Assembly: GCA_947447465.1 (NCBI GenBank)
Contig: CANFKE010000010.1
Location: 1-64,000, forward strand
Length of the DNA: 64,000 nucleotides
Direction of reading: 5' to 3'
Source of the DNA: Chitinophagaceae bacterium
GTDB lineage: Bacteria > Bacteroidota > Bacteroidia > Chitinophagales > Chitinophagaceae
The position numbers and the translations under genes were made by a program. This document shows, one piece after another, positions 17,898 through 27,248 of the stretch. Under the pieces are notes generated by a model. It saw only the letters and a program-made list of their open reading frames with translations. It was not told the DNA's origin and made no database searches. The first letter of the stretch is position 1, and each line of letters opens with the position of its first letter.

Positions 17898-18877
17898 TAA
17901 TCTATTCCGCCTTTCTCCTCAATGAAGCCGGGAGATAGAACCGGCTTTGGTTTTAGCATGCGCAATATCTGTAGTACTACAGATAGAATAATGAGGGCTA
18001 CACCTATAAAGAAACCCTTTCCCAGATCGCGGCTTTCGTTATAGAGTATAAAAGCCAGGATCATTCCATAGATCGGTTCCAGATTTACAGATAAAGTAAC
18101 GATGAAAGAGGATAACTTTTTAAGTGCGGTCAATGCAAGTGATTGTGCCCAAACGGTACAGCAGAGGCTTAGGACGATGAGCCATAGCCAGTCGTTCTTG
18201 TTCCACTCGTGGCTGAGCAGACTGGTGCTGTTGGGCAGGAATTTAGTGTTGGGCAGGTAATAAAAGACTATAGGGAGTAACAGGGTAATGAAGAGCCAGC
18301 CGGTGGTCATTTCGTAAAATACCATAGTGCGGGCAGGGTACTTGTTGGCTACCTTTTTATTGAGTACTGTAAATACAGAGCTAAGGATGGCTGCTACAAC
18401 ACCTGATAATATACCTAACCCGTAGTTGGCAAAAGCGAGTGTTCCATTGTTGTTGGTAGTATCTGATGGCTGGAAATGATATATGATGTAAACGCCCAAT
18501 AATGCCAACAACCCTATCAGTATTTCTTTGTAATCGAATTTGCCCTTATTCACCAACGGGTCGAGCAGGCAGGTAAAAACACTGGCTGTGGACAGGCAGA
18601 CGAGCGCAATTGACGCATTGGTGAACTTAATGGCTCCGTAGAATGCTACCCAGTGCAACCCCATAAGGCAACCAACAGCAATAAGTTGTATCATATCCCG
18701 TTTGCCTACAGGTGTCCACTGTTTGCGAACGGTAAGAATACCTGCCATGAACAGAGCCGTAAATAACATACGGTACCACACCAGCATGGGTGCTTCCAGC
18801 GAAATGGCCCTGCCTAATACACCTGTAAATCCCCATAGCAATACTGCCAGGTTCATTTGGATCAATGCTTTTTTCAT
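17897..18877 (-). CDS. DMT superfamily (EamA) transporter
   Basis: A 326-residue inner-membrane protein with about ten hydrophobic segments arranged as two EamA halves. The second half starts near residue 165, and the late motif LEPIYGMILAFILYNES is typical of EamA repeat 2. Members export amino acids, nucleotide precursors or other metabolites, but the substrate cannot be predicted here. It is transcribed divergently from the arginine decarboxylase, so export of a related compound is possible but unsupported. Confidence 0.85.
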   Translation of the reverse strand: MKKALIQMNLAVLLWGFTGVLGRAISLEAPMLVWYRMLFTALFMAGILTVRKQWTPVGKRDMIQLIAVGCLMGLHWVAFYGAIKFTNASIALVCLSTASVFTCLLDPLVNKGKFDYKEILIGLLALLGVYIIYHFQPSDTTNNNGTLAFANYGLGILSGVVAAILSSVFTVLNKKVANKYPARTMVFYEMTTGWLFITLLLPIVFYYLPNTKFLPNSTSLLSHEWNKNDWLWLIVLSLCCTVWAQSLALTALKKLSSFIVTLSVNLEPIYGMILAFILYNESRDLGKGFFIGVALIILSVVLQILRMLKPKPVLSPGFIEEKGGID

Positions 18878-18947
18878 CTTTTAAATCTGTGCAAACTTAC
18901 TGTAATCTATAGTAACATTAATTTTACGTTGGGTTTAAAATAAATTC

Positions 18948-18977
18948 TTTTAAGATTGTAGTAAATAGCTAATTTTG
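18948..18977 (+). promoter_or_regulatory. Possible promoter of the arginine decarboxylase gene
   Basis: TTTT (18948-18951) and TAATTTTG (18970-18977) with an 18-nt spacer. The -7 element is a good match; the -33 element has one mismatch. The ATG is 55 nt downstream. Confidence 0.45.
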
Positions 18978-19031
18978 TTATGCTCATAAACATTTCTAAC
19001 AATATTAATCATTGCCATTTTTTCGCGATAA

Positions 19032-20447
19032 ATGAATAATACTTACAACGATCTCGTACACCAGACCTTCCATTTTCCGCAGGAAGGATTTGATACCAAC
19101 GACAACAACACGCTCTTGTTTAACAATGTGGACATAAAAGCACTCATTGATAAATATGGTACTCCCTTTAAAATGACCTTCCTGCCGAAGATAGGTATGC
19201 AGGTGGCCAAGGCGAAGAAGATGTTTGGTGATGCTATTAAAAAGCATAAGTACGGCGGTGACTATTATTATTGTTATTGCACCAAAAGTTCTCACTTCTC
19301 ATTTATCGTTGAAGAGACGCTGAAGCATAACGTGCATCTGGAAACATCTTTCGCATACGATATTGATATCATCAAGCAGTTGTATGCCAAGAAGAAGATC
19401 AATAAGGATACCTTCATTATCTGCAATGGTTTTAAGACCAGGGCATATACGCGCAGCATAGCATCTCTTATCAATGACGGGTTCAAGAATGTGATACCTG
19501 TATTGGACAATAAGAGCGAGTTTGAAGACTATAAGAAATCAATACGTTCTAAAGAGCCTGTGAACATAGGTCTGAGGATAGCTACAGAGGAAGAACCTAC
19601 GTTCGACTTCTATACTTCTCGTTTGGGTATTCGCAGCAGAGATATTCTGGAGTTTTATATTGACAAGATCAAAGGCAATGAAAAATTCCGCCTGAAGATG
19701 TTGCACTTCTTTATGAATAAAGGCATAAAGGATGATGTGTATTACTGGAGTGAGTTGAATAAAGTATTGAATCTTTATTGCCAGTTGAAGAAGATCTGTC
19801 CGGAGTTGAAGGCCTTGAACATTGGTGGCGGATTACCGATCAAACATTCACTGAACTTTGAGTATGACTACAATTACATGATCAATGAAATTGTACTTAC
19901 CATAAAAAATGTTTGCAAGAAGAATAAGGTAGATGTTCCGGATATCTACACAGAGTTTGGTTCATTCACTATTGGTGAGACCGGTGCTGTTGTTTACAGT
20001 GTGCTGGATGAGAAGCAGCAGAATGATCGTGAGATCTGGTATATGATAGATAGCTCATTTATCACTACGCTGCCGGATACATGGGGTATAGGGGAGAAGT
20101 TCCTGATGCTGCCCATCAACAAGTGGGACCACGAATATCAGGAAGTGCACCTGGGCGGATTGACCTGCGACAGCCATGACTTCTATACATCTGAAGAGCA
20201 TATCAACGCGGTGTTCCTGCCTAAGATAGACAAGGAAAAATCGAAAGAACCCCTTTACATAGGCTTCTTCCATACCGGTGCTTATCAGGATCAACTGGCA
20301 GGGTATGGCGGTATCAAGCATTGTATGATACCATCGCCTAAGCATATAGTTGTTGAGTATGATAAGGAAGGTAATTTGGAAGACTGGTTGTATGCTAAGG
20401 AGCAAAGCCCACAGAGCATGTTGAAGATACTGGGCTATATCAAGTAA
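19032..20447 (+). CDS. speA: Arginine decarboxylase, PLP fold type III (Bacteroidota form)
   Basis: A 471-residue cytoplasmic enzyme that would convert arginine to agmatine for polyamine synthesis. The N-terminal alanine-racemase-like barrel carries the PLP lysine in the segment YYCYCTKSSHFS (Lys85). ALNIGGGLPIKHS, a glycine-rich phosphate-binding segment, and GLTCDSHDFY, with the catalytic Cys and Asp of this decarboxylase superfamily, follow. It is shorter than enterobacterial SpeA (about 630 residues) but matches the form usual in Bacteroidota. It has its own terminator. A close relative such as diaminopimelate decarboxylase is less likely because the length and C-terminus differ. Confidence 0.85.
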   Translation: MNNTYNDLVHQTFHFPQEGFDTNDNNTLLFNNVDIKALIDKYGTPFKMTFLPKIGMQVAKAKKMFGDAIKKHKYGGDYYYCYCTKSSHFSFIVEETLKHNVHLETSFAYDIDIIKQLYAKKKINKDTFIICNGFKTRAYTRSIASLINDGFKNVIPVLDNKSEFEDYKKSIRSKEPVNIGLRIATEEEPTFDFYTSRLGIRSRDILEFYIDKIKGNEKFRLKMLHFFMNKGIKDDVYYWSELNKVLNLYCQLKKICPELKALNIGGGLPIKHSLNFEYDYNYMINEIVLTIKNVCKKNKVDVPDIYTEFGSFTIGETGAVVYSVLDEKQQNDREIWYMIDSSFITTLPDTWGIGEKFLMLPINKWDHEYQEVHLGGLTCDSHDFYTSEEHINAVFLPKIDKEKSKEPLYIGFFHTGAYQDQLAGYGGIKHCMIPSPKHIVVEYDKEGNLEDWLYAKEQSPQSMLKILGYIK

Positions 20448-20476
20448 GTAAGTTCAGATAATTTGTATATTTATAA

Positions 20477-20503
20477 GCAAGCAGGAGACTGCTTGCTTTT
20501 TTT
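20477..20503 (+). terminator. Terminator after speA
   Basis: An 8-bp stem (GCAAGCAG / CTGCTTGC) with a GAGA tetraloop followed directly by seven T. Confidence 0.9.
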
Positions 20504-20555
20504 GTTAGGGTTGCTAATTCCTATTTACAATAAATAATCACTTATCCATATCACT

Positions 20556-22568
20556 ATGTTACCAATGTTCAATATTCTAGAAAATAGGAGATCGGTTTTT
20601 ATCAGGAATTTATTTCCAGTATTACTGCTCATATTTCTTACTCAATCATTATTCATAAGAGCTCAAATAAAGGATTATTTACCATTATGGAGTAAGGCAG
20701 AAAGTTACAGCATGTATAAAGTAGATACTTGCAAGCGGCTATACCATGTCGTATTTACTAAAGATGCCCACTACGGAAATTATGATTTCTGCGGATGGCT
20801 ACAGAAAGAAACCGCAGATTACTATCAGTTCATAAATATAACAGGATCACAATGCCGGTTCAGAAAAAAGATAATTGAACAGATAGTGCCATGCCAGGAT
20901 AATGCAGACATATTATTGCATATTGAAAAAAATGATGATCGCTTATTCTTTTGTGGCCAAACTATTTTGCCTTATGTTATTGTAGCAGCGTGGGCACATA
21001 AAAATAATAATGACGAGTTGGCTATGCAACTTTCTGCAAAAGCAAAAGAGCAGAAACTTGATGACACATCAGTTCGGAACTACCTGGCATATATGTATTA
21101 CAGCGATATGCTGAAAGCATATAGTTTTGATAGAAATTATAAGGAAGCAGTATTATACGCCGATCATCTTGCCGGCAAAGACTTTGAAGGTTTTGAATAC
21201 AGGAATAATGCAATTGCGCTAGCCAAACAATTGCGGTCGCGGACAGCTGATTTTAAGACATATAGCATGCCAGATTCTGTGCAATGGCTAGAAATAAGCA
21301 CAAAGATGAGTAGAAAGGAAAAGGTACTGTATCTGGTAGGCAAAATACATTTACTTAACTGCTTTCAAAATAGCCAACCGGGTAACATTTATTATGAGGA
21401 TGTCCAGCCCATTATTTCATGCGATAGCATGAATACATTGACTGGGATTGGCTGTTCTTATCGAAATAATTATCCCGCTATTAATCCTTTTAACGAGATC
21501 GTTCGAATGAAACCTACACCAAATGAGGTTGAATTGATCGTGCCTGCATTACTAGATAGTAGTTTTATACCTTCATTTTCCTTTCATCGTAGTTTTAAGT
21601 GTGGTCGTACTTTGCACAAGTATAATTGGGTGATAAATGAACTTATTTTCCGTGTCACTAATAAAAGATTTATAGATAAAAATATTTTTGACCAGCTTGA
21701 TTTTGATGGTAAAAAGAAAGTAACGGGTGATATTGTAATTTGGTGCAGAGATAATAGTGGACTGTCAGAAAAGGAACGACTTCATAAGATCTTGACAGAA
21801 TCAACCACTTGGGAAGAATTTAGTAAGGCATTAAAAACTGCAGTTGCCAACAAAGATTCCTCTATTTCATCAATATTACCACTCAGGCTAGGCAAACAAG
21901 ATTTTGTTGGTTTTTCGATGCCAACCTATGACGGCATAATTGCTCAGGCTATGTTCGAATTAAGTTCCTATGACGAAAGTAACCAAAAAGTTTTTTCGGA
22001 ATGGATAGATAAAACCGCAGATTTGTGGGTGCAACTATGGTCCTCAATGTATTTTATTAAGTTTGATAATAAAAACGCTGACATACATCTAAATTCACTT
22101 CGGACAATATTGTCTAACTGTAATAGTGAAAGTGAATTCTATCCATATGCAATAAAAATATTACTGCAAAACAAAGACCATAAGCTTCGTGAATTGGCTA
22201 TAGGAACAGTAAATAGTCAGCATCTCTCAGGTATGTTTAATAACTTGCAGAATACAGATATTCTGAAATTATTAATCATAAATAAGAGTGATTCAGCGTT
22301 TGAATGGCTTAATTCAGGTTTAAATAATTTTGAGAAAGACATTTCTTCACACCTATCTATTAATGGAATTCCGGTTACTATTCTACAATGTGATGAATTT
22401 GTTTTTCAAATAGAAGTCTGGAGAAATTACAAATTCGAGTATAAGCAAGAATGGCCTGTAAAGCAAAAAAAGAGATATGCAATAGAACTTTCAAAATGGC
22501 TAAATCAGCAATACTCTGCTATTAAAATGGGTAAAGAGAGTAAGATCAAAATGATGCAATGTGATTAA
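20556..22568 (+). CDS. Large exported protein of unknown function
   Basis: A 670-residue protein I do not recognise. A hydrophobic segment at about residues 18-36 (NLFPVLLLIFLTQSLFIRAQ) looks like a signal peptide with a long N-region. The mature part is predominantly helical and rich in Lys, Asn, Asp and Trp. Several Cys occur in the first third, and an HEAT/TPR-like helical character is suggested by stretches such as residues 160-215, but no repeat is clear. The gene is visibly more AT-rich than speA upstream, hinting at transfer or low expression. A lipoprotein gene follows after 40 nt in the same direction. Confidence 0.7.
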   Translation: MLPMFNILENRRSVFIRNLFPVLLLIFLTQSLFIRAQIKDYLPLWSKAESYSMYKVDTCKRLYHVVFTKDAHYGNYDFCGWLQKETADYYQFINITGSQCRFRKKIIEQIVPCQDNADILLHIEKNDDRLFFCGQTILPYVIVAAWAHKNNNDELAMQLSAKAKEQKLDDTSVRNYLAYMYYSDMLKAYSFDRNYKEAVLYADHLAGKDFEGFEYRNNAIALAKQLRSRTADFKTYSMPDSVQWLEISTKMSRKEKVLYLVGKIHLLNCFQNSQPGNIYYEDVQPIISCDSMNTLTGIGCSYRNNYPAINPFNEIVRMKPTPNEVELIVPALLDSSFIPSFSFHRSFKCGRTLHKYNWVINELIFRVTNKRFIDKNIFDQLDFDGKKKVTGDIVIWCRDNSGLSEKERLHKILTESTTWEEFSKALKTAVANKDSSISSILPLRLGKQDFVGFSMPTYDGIIAQAMFELSSYDESNQKVFSEWIDKTADLWVQLWSSMYFIKFDNKNADIHLNSLRTILSNCNSESEFYPYAIKILLQNKDHKLRELAIGTVNSQHLSGMFNNLQNTDILKLLIINKSDSAFEWLNSGLNNFEKDISSHLSINGIPVTILQCDEFVFQIEVWRNYKFEYKQEWPVKQKKRYAIELSKWLNQQYSAIKMGKESKIKMMQCD

Positions 22569-22608
22569 TATTAAGTTTCTTTCTGTAAATTATTAAAATA
22601 TTATCATT

Positions 22609-23166
22609 ATGAGGTTTGTATCTGTTTCCATATTATTGTTTGTATATGGTTTAGTGCTAGGCTGTTCCAAAAAGTTAGGAAATGATAATAATGGTGGTGG
22701 TGCGATAGTAAGCAGGAGAATACTGAACATCACCATCAATGGGCATACTTATCATGATACATCATTGGGTAGTTCTACATCTATCTATGGTGGTCCCGGG
22801 AATTACGGATTGGATCTGAATGATACAACAAATATTAATACCTATGGAGCAACTATCAACTTCAGCACCAGCCACCTTTTCGGCAGTTTTGAGGGTAAGA
22901 AATTAGATAGGTCGTCTATGAATGGAACGTATAAGATAGGGCGATATTACAGTAATACCTATAATGATACTATCATATACGGGTTTGTCAATATTACGGA
23001 TATTGCTGACGGACATAAGGTATATAGCTGTGTTGCTGATACTACTTCGTCTTACTTAACATTAAGCAATGTCAGCGCTTCGGGTTTTGACGGTGTATTC
23101 AGTTTTACTTTGGTCAGTGATACGGCAACATACCCGGTAACGGGAGATTTTAAGTTTAGTTATTAG
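22609..23166 (+). CDS. Lipoprotein of unknown function
   Basis: A 185-residue protein with a signal peptide ending in the lipobox LVLGC, so Cys19 is probably lipidated. A Gly/Asn-rich linker (NDNNGGG) precedes a beta-rich domain starting at RRILNITINGHTY. The strand pattern and the small size suggest a beta-sandwich binding domain; no catalytic motif is seen. It follows the 670-residue exported protein by 40 nt and may share its transcript. Confidence 0.72.
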   Translation: MRFVSVSILLFVYGLVLGCSKKLGNDNNGGGAIVSRRILNITINGHTYHDTSLGSSTSIYGGPGNYGLDLNDTTNINTYGATINFSTSHLFGSFEGKKLDRSSMNGTYKIGRYYSNTYNDTIIYGFVNITDIADGHKVYSCVADTTSSYLTLSNVSASGFDGVFSFTLVSDTATYPVTGDFKFSY

Positions 23167-23238
23167 TTGCCAGGGGAATATGGGCAAATGATCTTTTGAA
23201 AAAAGTATTTACAGGCCCGGTAGTTTTCGTTTATTACA

Positions 23239-23267
23239 CAAAAAAACTCCGGTCAAGCGACCGGAGT
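23239..23267 (-). terminator. Terminator after ftsH
   Basis: A 9-bp perfect stem (ACTCCGGTC / GACCGGAGT) with an AAGC loop. The A run at 23239-23246 becomes a U run on the minus strand. Confidence 0.85.
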
Positions 23268-23292
23268 GTATAAAATATATTGCTGGGAATAT

Positions 23293-25272
23293 TTAGATCA
23301 ATGGAGGATCTACCGGCATATCTTCCGCTGCGATAGCGTCTTCGTATGTACGTTTGCCGATGAGGCGTTCCAGATCGTCTTTGAAGAGTACTTCTTTCTT
23401 CAGTAATTCCTCAGAGATAACGGTAACATATTCCATCTTTTCTGTAAGCAATGCCTTCACTTTATCGTAAGCTTTTGCAACCAGTAAGCGTACTTCCTCG
23501 TCAATCATTTTTCCTGTTTCTTCAGAATATGGTTTAGAGAAGCTGCCTTCGCTTTGCGGATCATAGAAAGAGATATTGCCTATCTTCTCACTCATACCAT
23601 ACATAGAGACCCAAGCATATGCCGCACGTGTAACATGTTGCAGGTCGCTGAGGGCACCGGTAGATATTTTACCAAATACCAGTTCTTCAACGGCACGACC
23701 ACCAAGTGACATACACATATCATCCATCAGGTGATCGGTAGTACGGATGTACATTTCCTTAGGCAGATATTGTGCGTAGCCCAAAGCCGCAACACCACGC
23801 GGAACGATAGTGACTTTTACCAAAGGGTGAGCATGTTCGAGGAACCAACCAGATACCGCATGACCAGCTTCGTGGTAGGCTATGATACGTTTTTCTTCAG
23901 GAAGGATGATCTTGTTCTTCTTTTCCAGACCACCTATTACGCGATCGATTGCGTCGTTGAAGTCACTCATATCTACTTCGCTCTTGCCTTTGCGGGCAGC
24001 TATCAGAGCAGCTTCGTTACAAATGTTGGCAATGTCGGCACCTGCGAAACCCGGTGTCTGAACAGCCAGTTTGCGAATATTCAGATCCTTGCTGCGCTTA
24101 ATAGGCTTCAAGTGAACATCGAATATTTTTTCACGACCTTTCACATCCGGAATATCTATAGAAATTTGTCTGTCGAAACGACCCGGGCGAAGTAATGCAG
24201 TATCCAAAACATCAGGACGGTTGGTTGCTGCAAGAACAATGATACCACTATCACCACTAAATCCATCCATTTCTACCAACAACTGGTTCAATGTATTCTC
24301 GCGCTCGTCATTGCTCATTACTGCGTTCTTACCTCTTGCGCGGCCTATAGCATCAATTTCATCTATGAATACGATACAAGGAGATTTTTCACGAGCTTGC
24401 TTGAACAGGTCACGTACACGACTGGCACCCACACCTACGAACAATTCAACGAAATCGGAACCGGACATAGAGAAGAAAGGCACCTGAGCCTCGCCTGCCA
24501 TAGCCTTTGCCAGCAAGGTCTTACCTGTTCCCGGAGGGCCTACCAGCAATGCTCCCTTAGGTATCTTACCACCCAGAGCAGTGTATTTCTTAGGATTTTT
24601 CAGGAAGTCAACGATCTCCATCACTTCCACTTTAGCTTCGTCGAGACCGGCAACATCGTTGAAAGTAATATTTACACGAGTACCTTTTTCAAATAACTGA
24701 GCTTTTGACTTGCCAATGTTGAAAATACCACCTGCGCCACCTGCACCGCCACCATTGCCCATTTTACGGAACAACAGGAACCAAAGTGCTACAACAAATA
24801 TGATAGGTAAAACGAACTGGAAGATCTTAGAATAATCTTGTTGCGTTTCGTAAATGATGTTGACATGGTTAGGGCGACCTTTTTCCGCTTCAGCCATATC
24901 CAGTCCGAATTGCTCTACACTACCTATTTTGAACTCGAATGCCGGAGTTTTTTCATTGCTTACACCGGGAGAGACTGTTTTTCCCTGACTGGTAACAGCA
25001 GGTAACGGAACGCCTTTTTTGAGGTAAACCTCTACATGGTCGTTGTTGATCAGCTTCAGTTTGGCAACCTGATCTTTGTCGTTATAGGCTTTGAAATCCT
25101 GGAAGCCATACTCATTACTCATAGAGTTGAGGTTGCCACCAAAGAACTGTACGCCTATTATGACCATGATGATGATACCATATATCCAATAGATATTGAA
25201 TTTAGGTCCTTTCTTTTGGTTAGGGTCGTTATTACCCGGCTTCATTCCGGGTATTTGTTTATTTTCTTCCAT
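23293..25272 (-). CDS. ftsH: ATP-dependent zinc metalloprotease FtsH
   Basis: A 659-residue membrane-anchored AAA+ protease that degrades misfolded membrane proteins and short-lived regulators. Two transmembrane segments (about 28-46 and 150-168) flank a periplasmic domain. A Gly-rich linker (173-183) leads to the AAA module with Walker A GPPGTGKT at 245-252 and Walker B VFIDEID at 301-307. The zinc site HEAGH is at 467-471, in the C-terminal M41 domain. Length is normal. It lies 29 nt downstream of rsfS in the same direction, an arrangement common in Bacteroidota. Confidence 0.98.
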   Translation of the reverse strand: MEENKQIPGMKPGNNDPNQKKGPKFNIYWIYGIIIMVIIGVQFFGGNLNSMSNEYGFQDFKAYNDKDQVAKLKLINNDHVEVYLKKGVPLPAVTSQGKTVSPGVSNEKTPAFEFKIGSVEQFGLDMAEAEKGRPNHVNIIYETQQDYSKIFQFVLPIIFVVALWFLLFRKMGNGGGAGGAGGIFNIGKSKAQLFEKGTRVNITFNDVAGLDEAKVEVMEIVDFLKNPKKYTALGGKIPKGALLVGPPGTGKTLLAKAMAGEAQVPFFSMSGSDFVELFVGVGASRVRDLFKQAREKSPCIVFIDEIDAIGRARGKNAVMSNDERENTLNQLLVEMDGFSGDSGIIVLAATNRPDVLDTALLRPGRFDRQISIDIPDVKGREKIFDVHLKPIKRSKDLNIRKLAVQTPGFAGADIANICNEAALIAARKGKSEVDMSDFNDAIDRVIGGLEKKNKIILPEEKRIIAYHEAGHAVSGWFLEHAHPLVKVTIVPRGVAALGYAQYLPKEMYIRTTDHLMDDMCMSLGGRAVEELVFGKISTGALSDLQHVTRAAYAWVSMYGMSEKIGNISFYDPQSEGSFSKPYSEETGKMIDEEVRLLVAKAYDKVKALLTEKMEYVTVISEELLKKEVLFKDDLERLIGKRTYEDAIAAEDMPVDPPLI

Positions 25273-25301
25273 TATATAAAGTTGCTACTTGTATTGTTAA
25301 A

Positions 25302-25694
25302 TTAGTATTCAGTACGTTCAGCATCTGCCCACAAACTCTCGAGGCTATAAAACTCTCTGTGTTCGTGTTGGAAAATGTGAACAACAATATTCACATAATC
25401 TACCAGTGTCCATTTTTCTCCGTATTCAACATGGTAAGGTCTTTCTTCACATTCCTTTTCTACTTCATCTTTTACATTGTCGGCAAGAGCTTTCACCTGA
25501 ATGTGTGATCGACCATCGCAAAGGACAAAAAAGTCAGCTACAGCTTCATCGATCTTTCTAAGGTCGAGTACAACAATATTGTCTGCTTTTTTATCTTGAA
25601 TGCTGCTGATGATGGTTTTGAACAACTTGCTGTTCTTAGCAAGTTTGGCAACCGGTTTTTTTCTTTCCTGTAATGTATTCAGTATATGCTCCAA
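25302..25694 (-). CDS. rsfS: Ribosome silencing factor RsfS
   Basis: A 130-residue cytoplasmic protein of the RsfS/Iojap family, which binds ribosomal protein L14 and blocks subunit joining during starvation. The conserved core DLRKIDEAVADFFVLCDGRS is at about residues 44-63, and WTLVDYVNIVVHIF at about 95-108. The apparent start is TTG (25692-25694); no ATG precedes the core, so TTG or another non-ATG start must be used. It is followed by ftsH after 29 nt and faces birA divergently across an 79-nt gap. Confidence 0.93.
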   Translation of the reverse strand: MEHILNTLQERKKPVAKLAKNSKLFKTIISSIQDKKADNIVVLDLRKIDEAVADFFVLCDGRSHIQVKALADNVKDEVEKECEERPYHVEYGEKWTLVDYVNIVVHIFQHEHREFYSLESLWADAERTEY

Positions 25695-25773
25695 ACTAAA
25701 ATTTCCTCGTTTTAATGATTGATAATACCTTTATCGTCTTACCAAAATTATAAATCTTTTTGCACTAAACCAT

Positions 25774-26529
25774 ATGTCATTACCTGCATTGCAAATAATA
25801 GAACTTGATTTTACTGATAGCACCAATAACTATGCCATGCGCCTTATAGATGGCAATAAGGCACAAGACGGGCTGACAATTGTTGCTAATGCTCAGACCA
25901 ATGGTAAGGGGCAAAGAGGTAAGACATGGGTAGATATACCGGGTAACAGTCTCTTAGTGAGCGTTATTGTGGCTCCAAGGCACTCACTACAGGAACAATT
26001 CATCTTTAATGCGGCAATAACAGTAGCAATAGCCAAAGTTTTGCAAAAGCTTGATGATGAAATGCGGGTTGCAGTGAAGTGGCCTAATGACATTATTGTC
26101 AATGACAAAAAGGCAGGGGGGATTTTGATAGAAAATGTGTTGCGTGGCAGTAACTGGACACATAGTGTCATAGGATTTGGTTTGAATCTTTATCAGGATA
26201 GTTTTCCTGATGATCTGCCACATGCTATCTCTTTGAAGATAGCCTTGGGTAAGGATGTTGATAAGACTGCGCTGCTGACAGACCTGAGTGCTGCTATTAT
26301 CAATGCTACTCGTTTCCCGATACCTGCCGGGCCGCAGATGGATGCATACAATAGTTTGCTTTTCAGACAGGGAATGTCACAAAGATTTACAGACGCCCAA
26401 CTGTCTTGGACAGCCAATATTCTTCATGCTAATCTGGATGGAACTCTGGCTGTTCAATTGGAGAACGGCAGCATAGTCAATTATCAGCATGGGCAGGTGA
26501 TCTGGGATTACGGACAGCAAATAATATAA
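25774..26529 (+). CDS. birA: Biotin--[acetyl-CoA-carboxylase] ligase, without DNA-binding domain
   Basis: A 251-residue cytoplasmic enzyme that activates biotin with ATP and attaches it to the AccB lysine. The biotinyl-AMP loop GKGQRGKTW is at 44-52, and KWPNDI at 102-107. The chain starts directly with the catalytic domain, so it is the monofunctional form lacking the N-terminal HTH of E. coli BirA and should not repress transcription. Its target AccB is encoded about 13 kb away at 11,893-12,390. Confidence 0.95.
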   Translation: MSLPALQIIELDFTDSTNNYAMRLIDGNKAQDGLTIVANAQTNGKGQRGKTWVDIPGNSLLVSVIVAPRHSLQEQFIFNAAITVAIAKVLQKLDDEMRVAVKWPNDIIVNDKKAGGILIENVLRGSNWTHSVIGFGLNLYQDSFPDDLPHAISLKIALGKDVDKTALLTDLSAAIINATRFPIPAGPQMDAYNSLLFRQGMSQRFTDAQLSWTANILHANLDGTLAVQLENGSIVNYQHGQVIWDYGQQII

Positions 26530-26615
26530 GCAATAGATGAGTAGAGTAGTGTGTTAATAAAGATTTACAGCATTAGCATTTACCGCATTAGCTAAATGGG
26601 GAATATTGCAGGTGA

Positions 26616-27158
26616 TCAGTTAGTGCTTGCACTACTCATCTTCTTTATCTTTTCAGCGTCTCTCAATAGTATGGCAGCCTGGAAATCGTATTTCTTATTA
26701 GTTTCAGGAATGACTTTATTGTCTTTGTTGATCCATTTTACCATTCTGCCTTCGAAGAAATAATAGCGGGTGGTGGTCATTTTGGTTTTGGTATCGTCAT
26801 ACCAAACACTGTCGCCGTCTTTTAAAGCTCTTTCTTCTGTCATATAGGTGGGTCTGTTATAAACATATTCATCCTGAATTACGCAGATCAACTCTTCGTT
26901 GTCGAAGAAATATTGAGCATTTGTACGGCCACTTTCTTCGTAAGTGGCTATTGTAGCCAGCACCAATTTGTTGTTTTTGAAGTAAAAACTAAGACCATTA
27001 GTTTCGGCGCTTTTTCCAGTAATATCAAGGGTCTTGTGTTCGTATGATGACAGATGTTCAACTATGTCTTTACAAGTTTTTTGTGTGCCGGTGATGTCGT
27101 CCTCGCTGCAAGATTGAAGTGAAAATGCGAGGCATAAGGCAAACAGAAGAATTCTCAT
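26616..27158 (-). CDS. Lipoprotein of unknown function
   Basis: A 180-residue protein. The ATG at 27158 gives a signal peptide with lipobox SLQSC, so a Cys at about 17 is probably lipidated; a TTG start 9 nt upstream is less likely. The mature part contains YFFDNEELICVIQDE and a later YYFFEGRMVKWIN, resembling repeated beta-strand motifs of bacterial outer-surface or MORN-like proteins, but I cannot name a family. Four Tyr/Trp-rich strands suggest a small beta domain. It stands alone on the minus strand. Confidence 0.72.
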   Translation of the reverse strand: MRILLFALCLAFSLQSCSEDDITGTQKTCKDIVEHLSSYEHKTLDITGKSAETNGLSFYFKNNKLVLATIATYEESGRTNAQYFFDNEELICVIQDEYVYNRPTYMTEERALKDGDSVWYDDTKTKMTTTRYYFFEGRMVKWINKDNKVIPETNKKYDFQAAILLRDAEKIKKMSSASTN

Positions 27159-27248
27159 ACAATACAATTGAGTGGCAAATTTAACTTATTTCCTGAGATG
27201 AATCCATGTTATATCACTGTTGTTCGCTATAGAATTGAGCGGATAATA

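Noticed and set aside
20556..23166. Defence or toxin-immunity pair
   Set aside because: No nuclease, ATPase, pore-forming or toxin motif was visible in either protein; only export signals are clear.
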